This document shows positions 16,435 through 26,210 of a stretch of 64,000 nucleotides of DNA, one piece after another. The DNA is taken from assembly GCA_050633525.1 (NCBI GenBank), contig JBOEGR010000009.1, positions 86,722 through 150,721 on the forward strand, given 5' to 3'. Position 1 is the stretch's first letter. Every line of letters starts with the position of its first letter. The stretch comes from CANLBN01 sp050633525. GTDB lineage: Bacteria > Pseudomonadota > Gammaproteobacteria > Pseudomonadales > Cellvibrionaceae. Position numbers and translations under genes: made by a program. The notes below the pieces were generated by a model. That model was not told where the DNA came from and made no database searches. It saw only the letters and a program-made list of their open reading frames with translations.

Positions 16435-18138
16435 TTATTGAAGCGAAGCATCAACCTCGGGATCAGTATCAGGTAAGGCATGTTGATTCGAGAGCCAACT
16501 AAGCTTTACATCCAATAAAGCATGATGGTTATGTTGATCTAGGCCTGAAAAAGCATTCCGTTCTTGTTTGTAATTGAGCGATAAGTCTAGATCAATATTG
16601 GGGTATAGCCCCTTTGATTTGAGTAAGCGTTTTTGCAAATGCCCAGAAATAGCGATTTTTTCATAGTGCTCGCTATCGTGGATGCTTAGTTCGGTATCAC
16701 GCTGGTGATAGTGAAGGTCCAGCTTGAATGATGTGTTGTCTAATGCAAGGGCGCGATGAAAGCTAAGACCATAATTTATCTCAGCTGATTTTAGTCCAGA
16801 GTGTACTTTGCGGCTATTGAGTGTGCGCATATTCAGGTTAATTGTATTATCTCTAATAGAAAACGCTGTTCCCATTTCTAATTCGTAACTACGAAAGCCA
16901 GCATTATGATCGAGCTTATCATTGGCTTGGGCTTGACCACCCTTGTAAAACCATTGCCACTTAGGATAATGGTAACGGCCTTCTATATTAATGGCTTGGT
17001 ATTGATTGTGGTTAGAGCTTGGGTCAGAATCTAAGGATTCATTTTGAGCGTGTTCTTGCAAATGAAAGCGTTGAACTTTATTCGATTGAGTGTAGTGTAA
17101 GCTGTATTCCTGTTGCCCAAAGAGAGAGAGCTTCTCTTTTTCTACTGGAGGGGTTTGCTTGTATCGACCAATAATGTTGCCAGTATTGATATTGTCAGTC
17201 GTATCTAATTGATTGTCCAAATTATTTTTTTCACGGGTAAATGATGCTTCAGTAGACAGCGTCCCCTTTGAGGATAGTTCTTTTTCGTAATGTCCGAATA
17301 AGCGTGCAATATCACGGTCGCCCGGTAGGCTGCGGTTAAACAATGTTTGGAACTTATCTTCTATGGTTTTTTTCTCTAAACCAATATTCCATTTTCCTTT
17401 TTTAGTTTCATTTTTCTCAATAAAAGGGTTATATAGAATACGATAATGTTGGGCCGCATGTCTCTGGCTAGTATAGTCTGCCTTTTCTTTCGTATTTTTA
17501 AACGAAGATTGTGCATATTCACCATGCAATTGAAGCGTTTTGTTCCATGCGCTCGCCGAGGTTGTAAAACTAACGGCATCACCATTTTGATTATCTATAT
17601 CACTGTCGCCAGATAAATAACTCGTAGTAAACAGTAAATCTTCTGCTTTTGTTGAAAAGGGTGTTGCTGGTTTGTATTCCCAAATAATGCCACTTGCGCG
17701 GTTGTTGTTATCATCAATACCTAGGTTCGTATTAAATTCATAGTCGCTGGCATTTTTAGTGCTACTGGTAAATGTTTTAAAGCGGCTATTCATACTGGGT
17801 AATTTGATATCACTACTGAACCCCTGATTATAATCTTGAAGATAAATCAGACTATTGTAGTGAATGTTTTTTTTACCTAGGAATAACTGTGTTGAATCAT
17901 TTAGTTTCAGGTCGACGAGGGAGGTTTGAGAGAAATCAGTATGAGTAACTTCTTCTTCAATAATGATAGAGTTGAGCTTGGTTGTCATATCAGCAAGGTA
18001 TTGCTGATAGCTATTATCTATTTCTAGCGTTGATTCTGTATTGATACCGAGATCATTAGCGTCCGTTATCGCTGTTGTGCCCGTTAAAGCGAGAGCGATA
18101 GTCATGTATTGAACGAGTGAACTGCCTCGTGCTGCCAT
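16435..18138 (-). CDS. Predicted beta-barrel surface protein, paralogue of the 11402-13447 product
   Basis: 567 aa. The N-terminus (ALALTGTTAITDA) looks like a signal peptide. The rest alternates charged/aromatic strands typical of an outer-membrane barrel, closing with KGLYPNIDLDLSLNY and LLDVKLSWL. Shared blocks with the 681-aa protein include HYNSLIYLQDYNQGFSS, LPSMNSRFKTF, NLGIDDNNNRASGIIWEY, LLFTTSYLSG and LPGDRDIARL. It lacks the N-terminal Ig-like domain of that paralogue. It stands alone, convergent with the CARDB-like gene. Function is unknown. Confidence 0.72.
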   Translation of the reverse strand: MAARGSSLVQYMTIALALTGTTAITDANDLGINTESTLEIDNSYQQYLADMTTKLNSIIIEEEVTHTDFSQTSLVDLKLNDSTQLFLGKKNIHYNSLIYLQDYNQGFSSDIKLPSMNSRFKTFTSSTKNASDYEFNTNLGIDDNNNRASGIIWEYKPATPFSTKAEDLLFTTSYLSGDSDIDNQNGDAVSFTTSASAWNKTLQLHGEYAQSSFKNTKEKADYTSQRHAAQHYRILYNPFIEKNETKKGKWNIGLEKKTIEDKFQTLFNRSLPGDRDIARLFGHYEKELSSKGTLSTEASFTREKNNLDNQLDTTDNINTGNIIGRYKQTPPVEKEKLSLFGQQEYSLHYTQSNKVQRFHLQEHAQNESLDSDPSSNHNQYQAINIEGRYHYPKWQWFYKGGQAQANDKLDHNAGFRSYELEMGTAFSIRDNTINLNMRTLNSRKVHSGLKSAEINYGLSFHRALALDNTSFKLDLHYHQRDTELSIHDSEHYEKIAISGHLQKRLLKSKGLYPNIDLDLSLNYKQERNAFSGLDQHNHHALLDVKLSWLSNQHALPDTDPEVDASLQ

Positions 18139-18399
18139 ACAAATCTAACCAGCTGTTTATAACTTTTTATGAACGTCTTTTTACGGTTCCCTTATTATAG
18201 TGGTGAGGTACACCGTATACCTTGACTATAACAATAGTACTTACAAAGAGTATAGTAAAAAGATGAGGAAATATTAATTATTTTTTAAGGTGAAATTATC
18301 TGGAGAGGAGGTTGTCAGAAGGGCTTAGGGGTATTGGATGTGGCTGTTAAAACGATGTTAAGCAAAGGGCATTAAATAAAAGGTGTGCTTATTAAATAG

Positions 18400-18432
18400 A
18401 AAAAGTGACTTACCTTGGATAAGCCACTTTTT
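18400..18432 (-). terminator. Rho-independent terminator after the TAXI gene
   Basis: AAAAAGTGACTTA (18400-18412), a 7-nt loop, then TAAGCCACTTTTT (18420-18432), with one internal mismatch. Read on the minus strand, the arm ends in a T-rich run 25 bp after the TAXI stop codon. It may work in both directions. The rest of the 18139-18457 gap shows no gene. Confidence 0.8.
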
Positions 18433-18457
18433 ATCAATCAAACTCTAGCTTTTGTTG

Positions 18458-19429
18458 TTACTTTAATAAGCCAGCTTCTTTATAGTATTTAGCTGCGCCT
18501 GCATGAAGAGGAGCTGATAAGCTATCTTTTATCATTTCTTCTTTTTTCAGGTTAGCAAATGCTGGGTGAAACTTCTTGAAGCTATCAAAGTTTTCGAAAA
18601 CACCTTTAACAACGTGATAAATAACGTCTTCAGGCGCGTTAGTTGAAGAGACAAATGTCGCACCTACACCAAAGGTAGTGACGTCTTCGCTGTTACCAGA
18701 ATACATGCCACCAGGAATAGTCGCTTTACGGTAGAAGCTGTTCTCAGAGATCAATTTTTCTACAGCTTCACCAGATACTTCTACTAAAGTACTGTCGCAA
18801 GAAGTGGTAGCTTCTTTGATCGAACCGCTTGGATGACCCACAACATAAACCATCGCGTCAATCTTGTTGTCACACAATGCTTTTGATTGCTCAGATGCTT
18901 TTAGCTCAGAAGCAAGAGAGAAGTCTTTGGTTGTCCAACCCATCGCATTTAGTAAAACTTCAGTGGTTGCACGTTGGCCAGAACCTGGGTTACCGATGTT
19001 AACGCGTTTACCTTTTAAGTCGGCAAATGTTTTAATGCCTGAATCGGCGCGAGCAACGACTGTAAATGGTTCGGCATGAACAGAGAATACAGCACGTAGT
19101 TCTTTGAATGCGCCATTGTCTTTGAATTTACTTGTGCCGTTGTAAGCGTGATATTGCCAATCAGACTGAGCGACGCCCATGTCTAATTCGCCGCTTTTGA
19201 TGGTGTTGATGTTATAAACAGAGCCGCCAGTACTTTCTACTGAACAGCGAACACCGTGCTCTTTACGCTTCTGGTTAACTAAACGACAAATAGCACCACC
19301 TGTTGGGTAGTAAACACCCGTAACACCGCCAGTACCAATAGTAACAAACTGTGTTTTAGGTTCTGCGTGTGCAGTAGTAGCTGCTAAACCTGCAAAGGAT
19401 AATGCTGTAAGTAATTTGAATAATTTCAT
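18458..19429 (-). CDS. TAXI-family TRAP transporter solute-binding protein
   Basis: 323 aa from the ATG at 19429, preceded by GAGAGAGAAAA. The upstream in-frame extension to 19510 has no signal-peptide logic and is rejected. The signal peptide ends THAEP. The mature protein shows the TAXI hallmarks VTIGTGGVTGVYYPTGGAICRLVN, CSVESTGGSVYNINTI, ADLKGKRVNIGNPGSG and the LRAVFSVHAEPFTVVA strand. It binds a periplasmic solute (glutamate/organic-acid type in studied members; substrate here unknown). No TRAP membrane subunit lies nearby, so its transporter must be encoded elsewhere. A terminator follows. Confidence 0.92.
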   Translation of the reverse strand: MKLFKLLTALSFAGLAATTAHAEPKTQFVTIGTGGVTGVYYPTGGAICRLVNQKRKEHGVRCSVESTGGSVYNINTIKSGELDMGVAQSDWQYHAYNGTSKFKDNGAFKELRAVFSVHAEPFTVVARADSGIKTFADLKGKRVNIGNPGSGQRATTEVLLNAMGWTTKDFSLASELKASEQSKALCDNKIDAMVYVVGHPSGSIKEATTSCDSTLVEVSGEAVEKLISENSFYRKATIPGGMYSGNSEDVTTFGVGATFVSSTNAPEDVIYHVVKGVFENFDSFKKFHPAFANLKKEEMIKDSLSAPLHAGAAKYYKEAGLLK

Positions 19430-19920
19430 TTTTCTCTCTCTTGAATTGATGCTCTTAAATGGATAAATATATCTATTGTATTTACGGATAGGAAAAATTA
19501 AATCCACCATATATAGCGACGATAGCTATCATGTTGCTAAGGTAAAGGGTGTATTTAATTTGCCTAAAGTAGTGTTGATAAAATGAGGACTATTATTTTT
19601 TAATTTCCTCTGAGCACTATTTATCTCAATAGATGGAGCTACTATATCAATGGATTTATCTATCGAACAAAGAACAAATTTTTCTTTTAGAAGGGTGTTT
19701 TAATAACTATTAAAAATTATTCATTTGGTTATATTTACTGTTTTTAAAGGGTAAAAGTTATATTTTTAGCGCCTTAATTTTTAATATTCGTAGTTGTGGC
19801 GCTTAATAAGCGTTTTTGATTATAAAGTACGATATAAATAGGTATTGCTTAAGTTATGGTTTCTTGTGCAGGCCTGTATTTTGTTACCTTAAACTTGAAT
19901 ATGAACGTTTGATTTTTGTA
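19430..19920. other. 491-bp AT-rich intergenic region, no gene seen
   Basis: It separates two minus-strand genes and should hold the promoter of the TAXI gene. It is AT-rich with many short A/T runs. I see no convincing ORF, tRNA, terminator or clear palindrome. Confidence 0.5.
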
Positions 19921-20865
19921 CTAATATGGTTGCAGAAGATTATTTTTTTTTAGAAGTGAGATTAATCGAGGTGATATACCGTATTCTTCAATTGAGTTAG
20001 GCTCATAAAAACTGTCTTTTGTGAGCTTTTTTAGTTGACCGCTTAAATTGCCGATAAGGTCTGATGTATCAATACTATGGTTAGCTAGCCCTTGCAATAT
20101 GGTTCTTTCGATTTTAGCCGTATAGGGATCGCCGTAGCTTAAGCGCAGAGGTATTCCTCTTTCTGCTCGTAATTGATTGGTGTAGTACACAGTGAAAAGT
20201 TCGTTAAGCACTCTCCCATATTGAAAATTTCGTACAAGCTTTTGGTGGGGCAGAATAGCGTGTATCGCCTCATGGGCCATTATGTCTTTTATCTCAGCTC
20301 GCTGGCTTCCTGCTGGGGTTTCATGCTCGATGGGGGTGAGGTCAATAATAATGTATTTGAGGGCGTTATGGTTAAGTGCCAGTAAACCCGAGTGGTGATT
20401 ATTCTTATCCATGTAACCAAATATATTCTCAGATAATACAATATCTCCCTGAGACTTCAGCCTTGCCGCTTCCCATACAATTGCACTTTTCTTTCTCTTG
20501 AGGGCTTGCACCAATTGATAGCCTACTTCATTTTCATTCATTATTTCCAGTAATAAGGAATGTAGGCCAACTTGAATTGCAGAATCAGTAAAGCGTATTT
20601 CGCCGAGGGGGGCAACAGTGTAACCTTGTTGTATGCTAAGGGACTCTGAGCCTGTTTCAATTTCAATATCAGCGCTTTTAATATAAGCGTTCTCAATCGT
20701 TGATGCTTGATTAAGCTCAGACGCGTTGTGAGCGCTAGCGATATGGCTGTAAGTGCCCATCGTGATCACGATGAACATCGGCATTAGATACTTTTTAAAT
20801 AAAAAAGCGCTAACTTTAAGATTGGCAGTCTTTTTCCTGCATTGTTGATTACAACGACGATTCAA
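19921..20865 (-). CDS. Exported protein with HExxH zinc-metallopeptidase motif
   Basis: Up to 314 aa from a TTG at 20865. An ATG at 20784 (287 aa) is an alternative, and neither has a good ribosome site. A hydrophobic segment (about 27-45, ending SAHNAS) follows a basic N-terminus, fitting export. HEAIH at about residues 198-202 in DIMAHEAIHAILPH is a zinc-binding signature. NELFTVYY about 20-25 residues later may supply the third Glu ligand, as in gluzincins. No known peptidase family was recognised beyond this. It could be a peptidase-like protein with a host or biofilm target. Monocistronic by position. Confidence 0.6.
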   Translation of the reverse strand: MNRRCNQQCRKKTANLKVSAFLFKKYLMPMFIVITMGTYSHIASAHNASELNQASTIENAYIKSADIEIETGSESLSIQQGYTVAPLGEIRFTDSAIQVGLHSLLLEIMNENEVGYQLVQALKRKKSAIVWEAARLKSQGDIVLSENIFGYMDKNNHHSGLLALNHNALKYIIIDLTPIEHETPAGSQRAEIKDIMAHEAIHAILPHQKLVRNFQYGRVLNELFTVYYTNQLRAERGIPLRLSYGDPYTAKIERTILQGLANHSIDTSDLIGNLSGQLKKLTKDSFYEPNSIEEYGISPRLISLLKKNNLLQPY

Positions 20866-21237
20866 TTTATCACTGTACCACTTAAGTAAAATAACCAGAT
20901 TGCTTTATTAATCAAGCGAGATGCTTACTAATCAGCGAAAACGTTATTTTAAGTGTAGACCAGAGAAACAGCGCCAGAGCAGGGCGTAATACATATTGCT
21001 TATAAAGTAGACCCTTTTATGCAATTATGTTCTACGTTAATGAAGCACAATCCATCTGTGGTAAGTGATTGAAACGTGTTGTTTATCGTCTTAANNGTTG
21101 AGTTGAGGTGCGCCATTAATTAGTGTATTGATGGCGACTTTTAAAGTGTTTCGCCCTATATCGTCCTTGAGATAGGGCATGACGGCTAATGGCTAGTGCA
21201 GAATAATAATTACAGGTCGCTATAGTGTAGCGCTGAT
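20866..21237. other. 372-bp intergenic region with a 2-base assembly gap and an inverted repeat
   Basis: It holds the N pair at 21095-21096 and a perfect 7-bp inverted repeat GCCCTAT (21153-21159)/ATAGGGC (21172-21178) about 60 bp beyond the valS stop. The hairpin could stall transcription of valS but lacks a T tract. No gene seen. Confidence 0.45.
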
Positions 21238-24003
21238 CTATATTGCAGCAATTCTATCTTTTTGCTGAACCAATTTCTCAACTGCCGATTGGCTGCTCGC
21301 TAAACGCTCTTTTTCTTTATCGACAACGGCGGCGGGTGCTTTATCAACAAAGTTAGCGTTGCTGAGTTTGCCATTTAAACGCTTAATGTCTTCTTCTAGT
21401 TTGTTGATTTCTTTGTCGAGGCGACCTAGTTCGGCTTCTTTATCGATAAAGCCGGCCATGGGTACTAGGATTTCCATTTCACCTACGAGCGCAGTTGCTG
21501 ACATCGGTGCCTCATCGTTTTCATTCAGCCAATGGGTGTCCTCTAGGTTAGCTAGTGTCACCAAAAAGTTTTTATTGGCTGTTAAGCGTTGCTTTTCGGC
21601 TTCGCTGCCGTTAACAAAATAAAGCGGTAATTTCGCCGAGGGTGCGATATTCATTTCGCCGCGAATATTGCGCACGCCAAGAATCACTTTTTTCACCCAC
21701 TCCAAATCGTCAATGGCAGCTTGATCAATTTTACTGTCGTCGGCTACGGGGTAGGGCGCATGCATAATCGTATCGCCACTGGTACCAGCCAGTGTTTTTA
21801 CCTTTTGCCAAACCTCTTCGGTAATGAACGGCATCATGGGGTGTGCTAAACGCAGTGTGGTTTCGAGCACGCGTACTAAGGTGCGTCGTGTACCGCGCTT
21901 TTGCTCGTCACTTGCATTGTCATCTTTAAGTGCAGGTTTGGATAATTCTAAATACCAGCTGCAGTACTCATTCCAAATGAAATCATAGAGTGCTTGCGAG
22001 GCAAGGTCGAGCCGGTAGGTTTCGATGCCTTCAGCTACGGCTTTTTCAACTTGTTGCAAGCGTGAAATGATCCAGCGGTCGGCCAAAGAAAGCTCGACAG
22101 CGTCGTTATCTACGCCGCAGTCTTCGCCTTCGCAGTTCATCAAGACATACTGGGAGGCATTCCAAATTTTGTTACAAAAATTGCGGAAGCCTTCAATACG
22201 GCCAACATCGAAATTAATGTCGCGGCCAGTCGATGCGAGCGAATAATAAGTGTAGCGCAGAGCATCAGTGCCATAAGGGTTAATGCCCTCGGCAAATTCT
22301 TTGCGCGTTTTCTTTTCAATTTTTTTGGCGTCTTTTGGATTCATTAATCCAGAAGTACGCTTAGTTACCAGACTCTCTAGGTCAATGCCGTCGATTAAGT
22401 CGATAGGGTCGAGTACATTCCCTTTTGACTTTGACATTTTTTGGCCTTCGCTGTCGCGTACCAAGCCGTGAACGTACACAGTATGAAAGGGCACTTCTTT
22501 TTTAAAGTAGAGCGTCAACATAATCATGCGCGCGACCCAAAAGAAGATAATGTCAAAACCAGTGACGAGTACATCAGTTGAGTGAAAGGTTTCCAGCTCT
22601 TTGGTTTGTTCGGGCCAGCCTAAGGTGCCAAAAGTCCAGAGGCCTGATGAAAACCACGTATCTAATACATCATTATCTTGTTTTAAGTTGACGTCATCGG
22701 CGAGTTTATACTTTTCGCGTACTTCGGCTTCGTTACGTGCGACATAAACCTTACCTTCGTCGTCATACCAGGCTGGGATGCGATGGCCCCACCATAGTTG
22801 TCGAGAGATACACCAATCTTGAATGTCTCGCATCCATGAAAAATACATATTTTCATATTGTTTGGGTACAAATTGAATCTCATCGCCTTCGACTGCTTTA
22901 ATAGCTTCGTCTGCCAGTGGCTGGGTTTTTACATACCATTGGTTTGTTAGATAAGGTTCGATCACCACACCAGAGCGATCACCGCGAGGGACTTTCAAGG
23001 TGTGGTCGGCGACTTTATCGAGTAAGCCAAGAGCATCTAAGTCGGCAACGACTTGTTTGCGTGCGGCAAAACGCTCCATACCACGGTAGGCTTCAGGAAC
23101 AGTATTATTAAGGTTGGCGTCATCATCGAGGATGTTGATCATCTCTAAAGAGTGACGTTGGCCCATTTCATAGTCATTGAAGTCGTGTGCGGGTGTGATC
23201 TTAACGCAGCCTGTACCAAACTCTTTATCGACATAATCATCGGCGATGATGGGGATTTCACGTCCAACCAGAGGCAGGGTAATCGTTTGGCCGACTAAGT
23301 GCGCATAGCGTTCATCTTCTGGGTGAACGGCTACAGCGGTATCGCCCAGCATGGTTTCAGGGCGAGTAGTAGCAACAACTAAGTGGCCCTCTCCAGACGT
23401 TAGTGGGTAGCGAAAGTGCCATAAAAAGCCTTTCTCTTCTTCGCTAACTACCTCTAAGTCTGAAATAGCCGTATGTAATTTGGGGTCCCAGTTGACGAGG
23501 CGCTTACCGCGATAGATCAGGTCGTCTTCATAGAGCTTAACAAACACTTCCTGCACAGCTTTATAAAAGCCATCATCCATCGTAAAGCGTTCGCGACTCC
23601 AGTCGGGGCTCGCGCCTAGGCGACGCAATTGTCGAGTAATGTGGCCGCCGGACTCTTCCTTCCACTCCCAGACTTTTTCGATAAACTTGTCTCGGCCTAA
23701 ATCATGCCGTGAAACGCCCTCTGCATCCAACAGCCTTTCAACCACCATCTGTGTCGCAATACCGGCATGGTCAGTTCCCACTTGCCATAAGGTGTTCTTA
23801 CCCTTCATGCGATTGTATCGAACGAGAGCATCCATGATCGCCTCTTGAAAACCATGCCCCATATGCAGGCTGCCGGTTACGTTGGGAGGGGGGATCATAA
23901 TGCAGTAGCTATCGCCATGACCCGAAGGTTTGAAATAGCCCTTCTCTTCCCATGTTTGATACCAGGATTGTTCGATTGATTGGGGTTGGTAAGTTTTATC
24001 CAT
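21238..24003 (-). CDS. valS: Valyl-tRNA synthetase
   Basis: Class I aminoacyl-tRNA synthetase charging tRNA-Val, 921 aa, cytosolic. The HIGH-type motif is in PPPNVTGSLHMGHGF (about residues 38-52) and the KMSKS loop in GQKMSKSKGNVLDP (about 525). An editing (CP1) domain with TTRPETMLGDTAVAVHP and an anticodon-binding region containing RWIISRLQQVE are present. The C-terminal coiled coil is DKEAELGRLDKEINKLEEDIKR. It is full length for the bacterial enzyme. In many gammaproteobacteria valS follows pepA-holC directly. Here a plus-strand three-gene module intervenes. Confidence 0.98.
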   Translation of the reverse strand: MDKTYQPQSIEQSWYQTWEEKGYFKPSGHGDSYCIMIPPPNVTGSLHMGHGFQEAIMDALVRYNRMKGKNTLWQVGTDHAGIATQMVVERLLDAEGVSRHDLGRDKFIEKVWEWKEESGGHITRQLRRLGASPDWSRERFTMDDGFYKAVQEVFVKLYEDDLIYRGKRLVNWDPKLHTAISDLEVVSEEEKGFLWHFRYPLTSGEGHLVVATTRPETMLGDTAVAVHPEDERYAHLVGQTITLPLVGREIPIIADDYVDKEFGTGCVKITPAHDFNDYEMGQRHSLEMINILDDDANLNNTVPEAYRGMERFAARKQVVADLDALGLLDKVADHTLKVPRGDRSGVVIEPYLTNQWYVKTQPLADEAIKAVEGDEIQFVPKQYENMYFSWMRDIQDWCISRQLWWGHRIPAWYDDEGKVYVARNEAEVREKYKLADDVNLKQDNDVLDTWFSSGLWTFGTLGWPEQTKELETFHSTDVLVTGFDIIFFWVARMIMLTLYFKKEVPFHTVYVHGLVRDSEGQKMSKSKGNVLDPIDLIDGIDLESLVTKRTSGLMNPKDAKKIEKKTRKEFAEGINPYGTDALRYTYYSLASTGRDINFDVGRIEGFRNFCNKIWNASQYVLMNCEGEDCGVDNDAVELSLADRWIISRLQQVEKAVAEGIETYRLDLASQALYDFIWNEYCSWYLELSKPALKDDNASDEQKRGTRRTLVRVLETTLRLAHPMMPFITEEVWQKVKTLAGTSGDTIMHAPYPVADDSKIDQAAIDDLEWVKKVILGVRNIRGEMNIAPSAKLPLYFVNGSEAEKQRLTANKNFLVTLANLEDTHWLNENDEAPMSATALVGEMEILVPMAGFIDKEAELGRLDKEINKLEEDIKRLNGKLSNANFVDKAPAAVVDKEKERLASSQSAVEKLVQQKDRIAAI

Positions 24004-24536
24004 GATTGTCTTTTCAGTACTGTTTTAGATGGTCGAATTTGTTGGAGTCAGCCCCTGTGTTTGAGGCCCAGAAAAACCGTCCATTATACAGTGATATATC
24101 AGTAATTTGCACGAGCGTTACTCTTATTTATCGTTTTCGATCCATGGTATCCATATTGAAATTGATGTGCTGCTAAGAGGACTGGGAGAGATTAATGCCC
24201 TTTACCCCCTCTTCTCTCTGCGGGCCGCTTGCGAGCTTTTGTGCTTGATCCCCTTTTTTTAGAATTTACTCTAAAACGGTATTCGTATAACTATGGTTAT
24301 TTTTGCCAGCTTTTTTGTCTGTGATAAGGCAAAAATATAACCATTGTTATTTAAAATTTTTATGGTTATTCCTGAGTGAATAGGGGTTTAAAATTATTTT
24401 GATATTTATTTTTTTTTGGTTTGATTTATTCTTTTTTTGATGCTTTTATTGAAGTATTACTTTTGATTTTTATTTTATAAAGTAATTTTTATTTTATTTA
24501 TTAATAATATTTACTATCAATTTACGGCTGAATTTC
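24004..24536. other. 533-bp AT-rich intergenic region with a near-perfect hairpin
   Basis: It separates valS (minus) from the SBP gene (plus), so it must carry both promoters. ATGGTTATTTTTGCC (24293-24307) pairs with GGCAAAAATATAACCAT (24328-24344) apart from a two-base bulge. TATGGTTAT also recurs at 24361-24369. The last 150 bp before 24537 is extremely A/T-rich. No gene seen. Confidence 0.5.
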
Positions 24537-25343
24537 ATGAAAAAATTATTTTTTGTTACAGTTTTTTGTTTGGTGTATTTATCTAGTGTTACATCTCATG
24601 CGAGATCGATTGAAGAAATTAAGAAAAGTGGTTATATCAATGTTGCCGTTAAAGCGGACTATAAGCCTTTTGGTTATTTGAATGCCTCTGGTGCTAATGA
24701 AGGCTTAGAGATTGATTTAGCAAAAGATGTGGCTAAAAGCCTTGGTGTCGATATCAAATATATGGCGGTGACCAGTTCCACAAGAATGCCGGCAGTAGCT
24801 GATGGTAAAGCAGATCTGATGATTGCAACAATGACCGATAAGCCTGACCGAAGAAAAATAGTGTACACCATCGATGTTCCATACTATTCGTCGGGCACCA
24901 ATATACTAGCGCATAAAAAATCTAATATTAAACAATGGTTGGATATCCGAGGCAGAAATATCTGTGGCACAAAAGGGGCTTACTATAATGACTTTGTTGT
25001 CGATACTTTTGGTGCAAAAGTCGTTAGCTTCGAGTCAAGTGATGCAGCGTTAGAAGGCTTGCGTGCTGAGAAGTGTGAAGCTTATGTATTTGATGACTCT
25101 TTTATTCTCGGCAAGCTGTCAGATCCTAAGTGGTCGAACGATTTTGGTATGCCGCTAGACACAATTGATGATGCTCCTTGGGGCTTGGCTGTTAAATTGG
25201 GTAATCAAAGCCTATATGATTTTATGAAAGAAAAAGTGATTTCTTGGCATAAAGATAAGTTCATATTGGGCTTAGAAGATAAGTACGGCATTAAAAACTC
25301 TAAATACGCATTAAAGATGAGTGAGCTATTTAAAGGTCAGTGA
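24537..25343 (+). CDS. Periplasmic amino-acid-type substrate-binding protein (SBP_bac_3)
   Basis: 268 aa with a signal peptide (about 1-22, ending SHA). The family-3 SBP fold is shown by EEIKKSGYINVAVKADYKPFGYLN, NEGLEIDLAKDVAKSLGVDIKYM, VADGKADLMIATMTDKPDRRKIVYTIDVPYY and the closing helix. Binds a small polar solute, probably an amino acid or related compound. No ABC permease or ATPase follows. A strong terminator follows directly, so it is probably transcribed alone. It may instead serve as a sensor domain partner for the HAMP protein downstream. Confidence 0.9.
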   Translation: MKKLFFVTVFCLVYLSSVTSHARSIEEIKKSGYINVAVKADYKPFGYLNASGANEGLEIDLAKDVAKSLGVDIKYMAVTSSTRMPAVADGKADLMIATMTDKPDRRKIVYTIDVPYYSSGTNILAHKKSNIKQWLDIRGRNICGTKGAYYNDFVVDTFGAKVVSFESSDAALEGLRAEKCEAYVFDDSFILGKLSDPKWSNDFGMPLDTIDDAPWGLAVKLGNQSLYDFMKEKVISWHKDKFILGLEDKYGIKNSKYALKMSELFKGQ

Positions 25344-25362
25344 TGTCAGAAGTGGTGACGTT

Positions 25363-25396
25363 AAAAGCAGCCTTATGCTAATAGGGCTGCTTTTTT
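25363..25396 (+). terminator. Rho-independent terminator after the SBP gene
   Basis: AAAAGCAGCC (25363-25372) and GGCTGCTTTT (25385-25394) pair perfectly. Further wobble pairs close a short GCTA loop, and six T follow. It lies 20 bp after the SBP stop. Confidence 0.92.
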
Positions 25397-25421
25397 GTTC
25401 TTGTTTTAAATTTAAAAAGTG

Positions 25422-26210
25422 ATGTTCGTTATGATTAGTAAAAAAAATAATAATAAAATATTGTTGTCTGTTCAGGCTAAAATTATATTGGTTGTTGTCT
25501 TGTTGGTTAGCCTCGTGCTGGGCCTTTACGCTCTTGTTGAGGTGAACAGAAAGAAGACCTTGATGGATGCCGAGTTGAGTAATTTGGCTGACGTTGCCGC
25601 TAAAAGGCTAACGGAGAATTTGCGTATCCCATTATGGAATCTCGATTCTGAATTGGTGGCAGGTTCAATAGAAGCCGAAATGTTGGCCAAAGATGTAGAA
25701 GCCATCTTTGTGTTTGATGGCAAGGGTGAAGAGTTGGTAGCGGCTAGCCAGCGTCGATCCAACTGGCTTGCAGTAGCGGCGGATAAAAGCCAAATCAATG
25801 GCTACAGTGATAGAGTCAAAACAGAGACCTATATTAATCACAAAAACGAAGTGATTGGTCGGGTTGTTGTATTTGTGACCAAAAAATTTAGATTAGACGA
25901 TCTGTATCGCTCCATCTCAGTTTTACTGTTTACCTTGCTGTTCCTAGATGTTGCCATTTTCATTGTTTTGTTCTTAGTGATTAATCGAGTATTAAAGAAA
26001 CCAATTGTAGAATTAAGCGATGCGGCCAATCAAATTAGTCGAGGCGACTTTAATGTAGTGATCGAAACAGATCGCGGTGACGAAATAGGGGTTGTTGCAA
26101 ACTCTATTGATCGTTTGCAGGTCAGCTTGAAGATGTCGATTGATCGCCTGCGTAAGTTGAGTCATCAAAATAAGGCCTTAATTAGTAAAATGGAAGGCCG
26201 CAATGGATAA
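25422..26210 (+). CDS. HAMP-domain membrane sensor without an output domain
   Basis: 262 aa from the ATG at 25422 (a second ATG at 25431 is equally possible; no clear ribosome site). TM1 is at about 15-40 (IILVVVLLVSLVLGLYALVEV). A periplasmic sensor region (about 41-165) contains RLTENLRIPLWNLDSELV and IFVFDGKGEELVAAS. TM2 is at about 168-192, followed by a HAMP domain (VLKKPIVELSDAANQISRGDF...DEIGVVANSIDRLQ) and a short coiled tail. Kinase, cyclase and methyl-accepting domains are all absent. The stop overlaps the start of the next SBP gene by 8 bp, so the two are coupled. Possibly an accessory sensor that pairs with a separate kinase or cyclase (inference). Confidence 0.85.
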   Translation: MFVMISKKNNNKILLSVQAKIILVVVLLVSLVLGLYALVEVNRKKTLMDAELSNLADVAAKRLTENLRIPLWNLDSELVAGSIEAEMLAKDVEAIFVFDGKGEELVAASQRRSNWLAVAADKSQINGYSDRVKTETYINHKNEVIGRVVVFVTKKFRLDDLYRSISVLLFTLLFLDVAIFIVLFLVINRVLKKPIVELSDAANQISRGDFNVVIETDRGDEIGVVANSIDRLQVSLKMSIDRLRKLSHQNKALISKMEGRNG

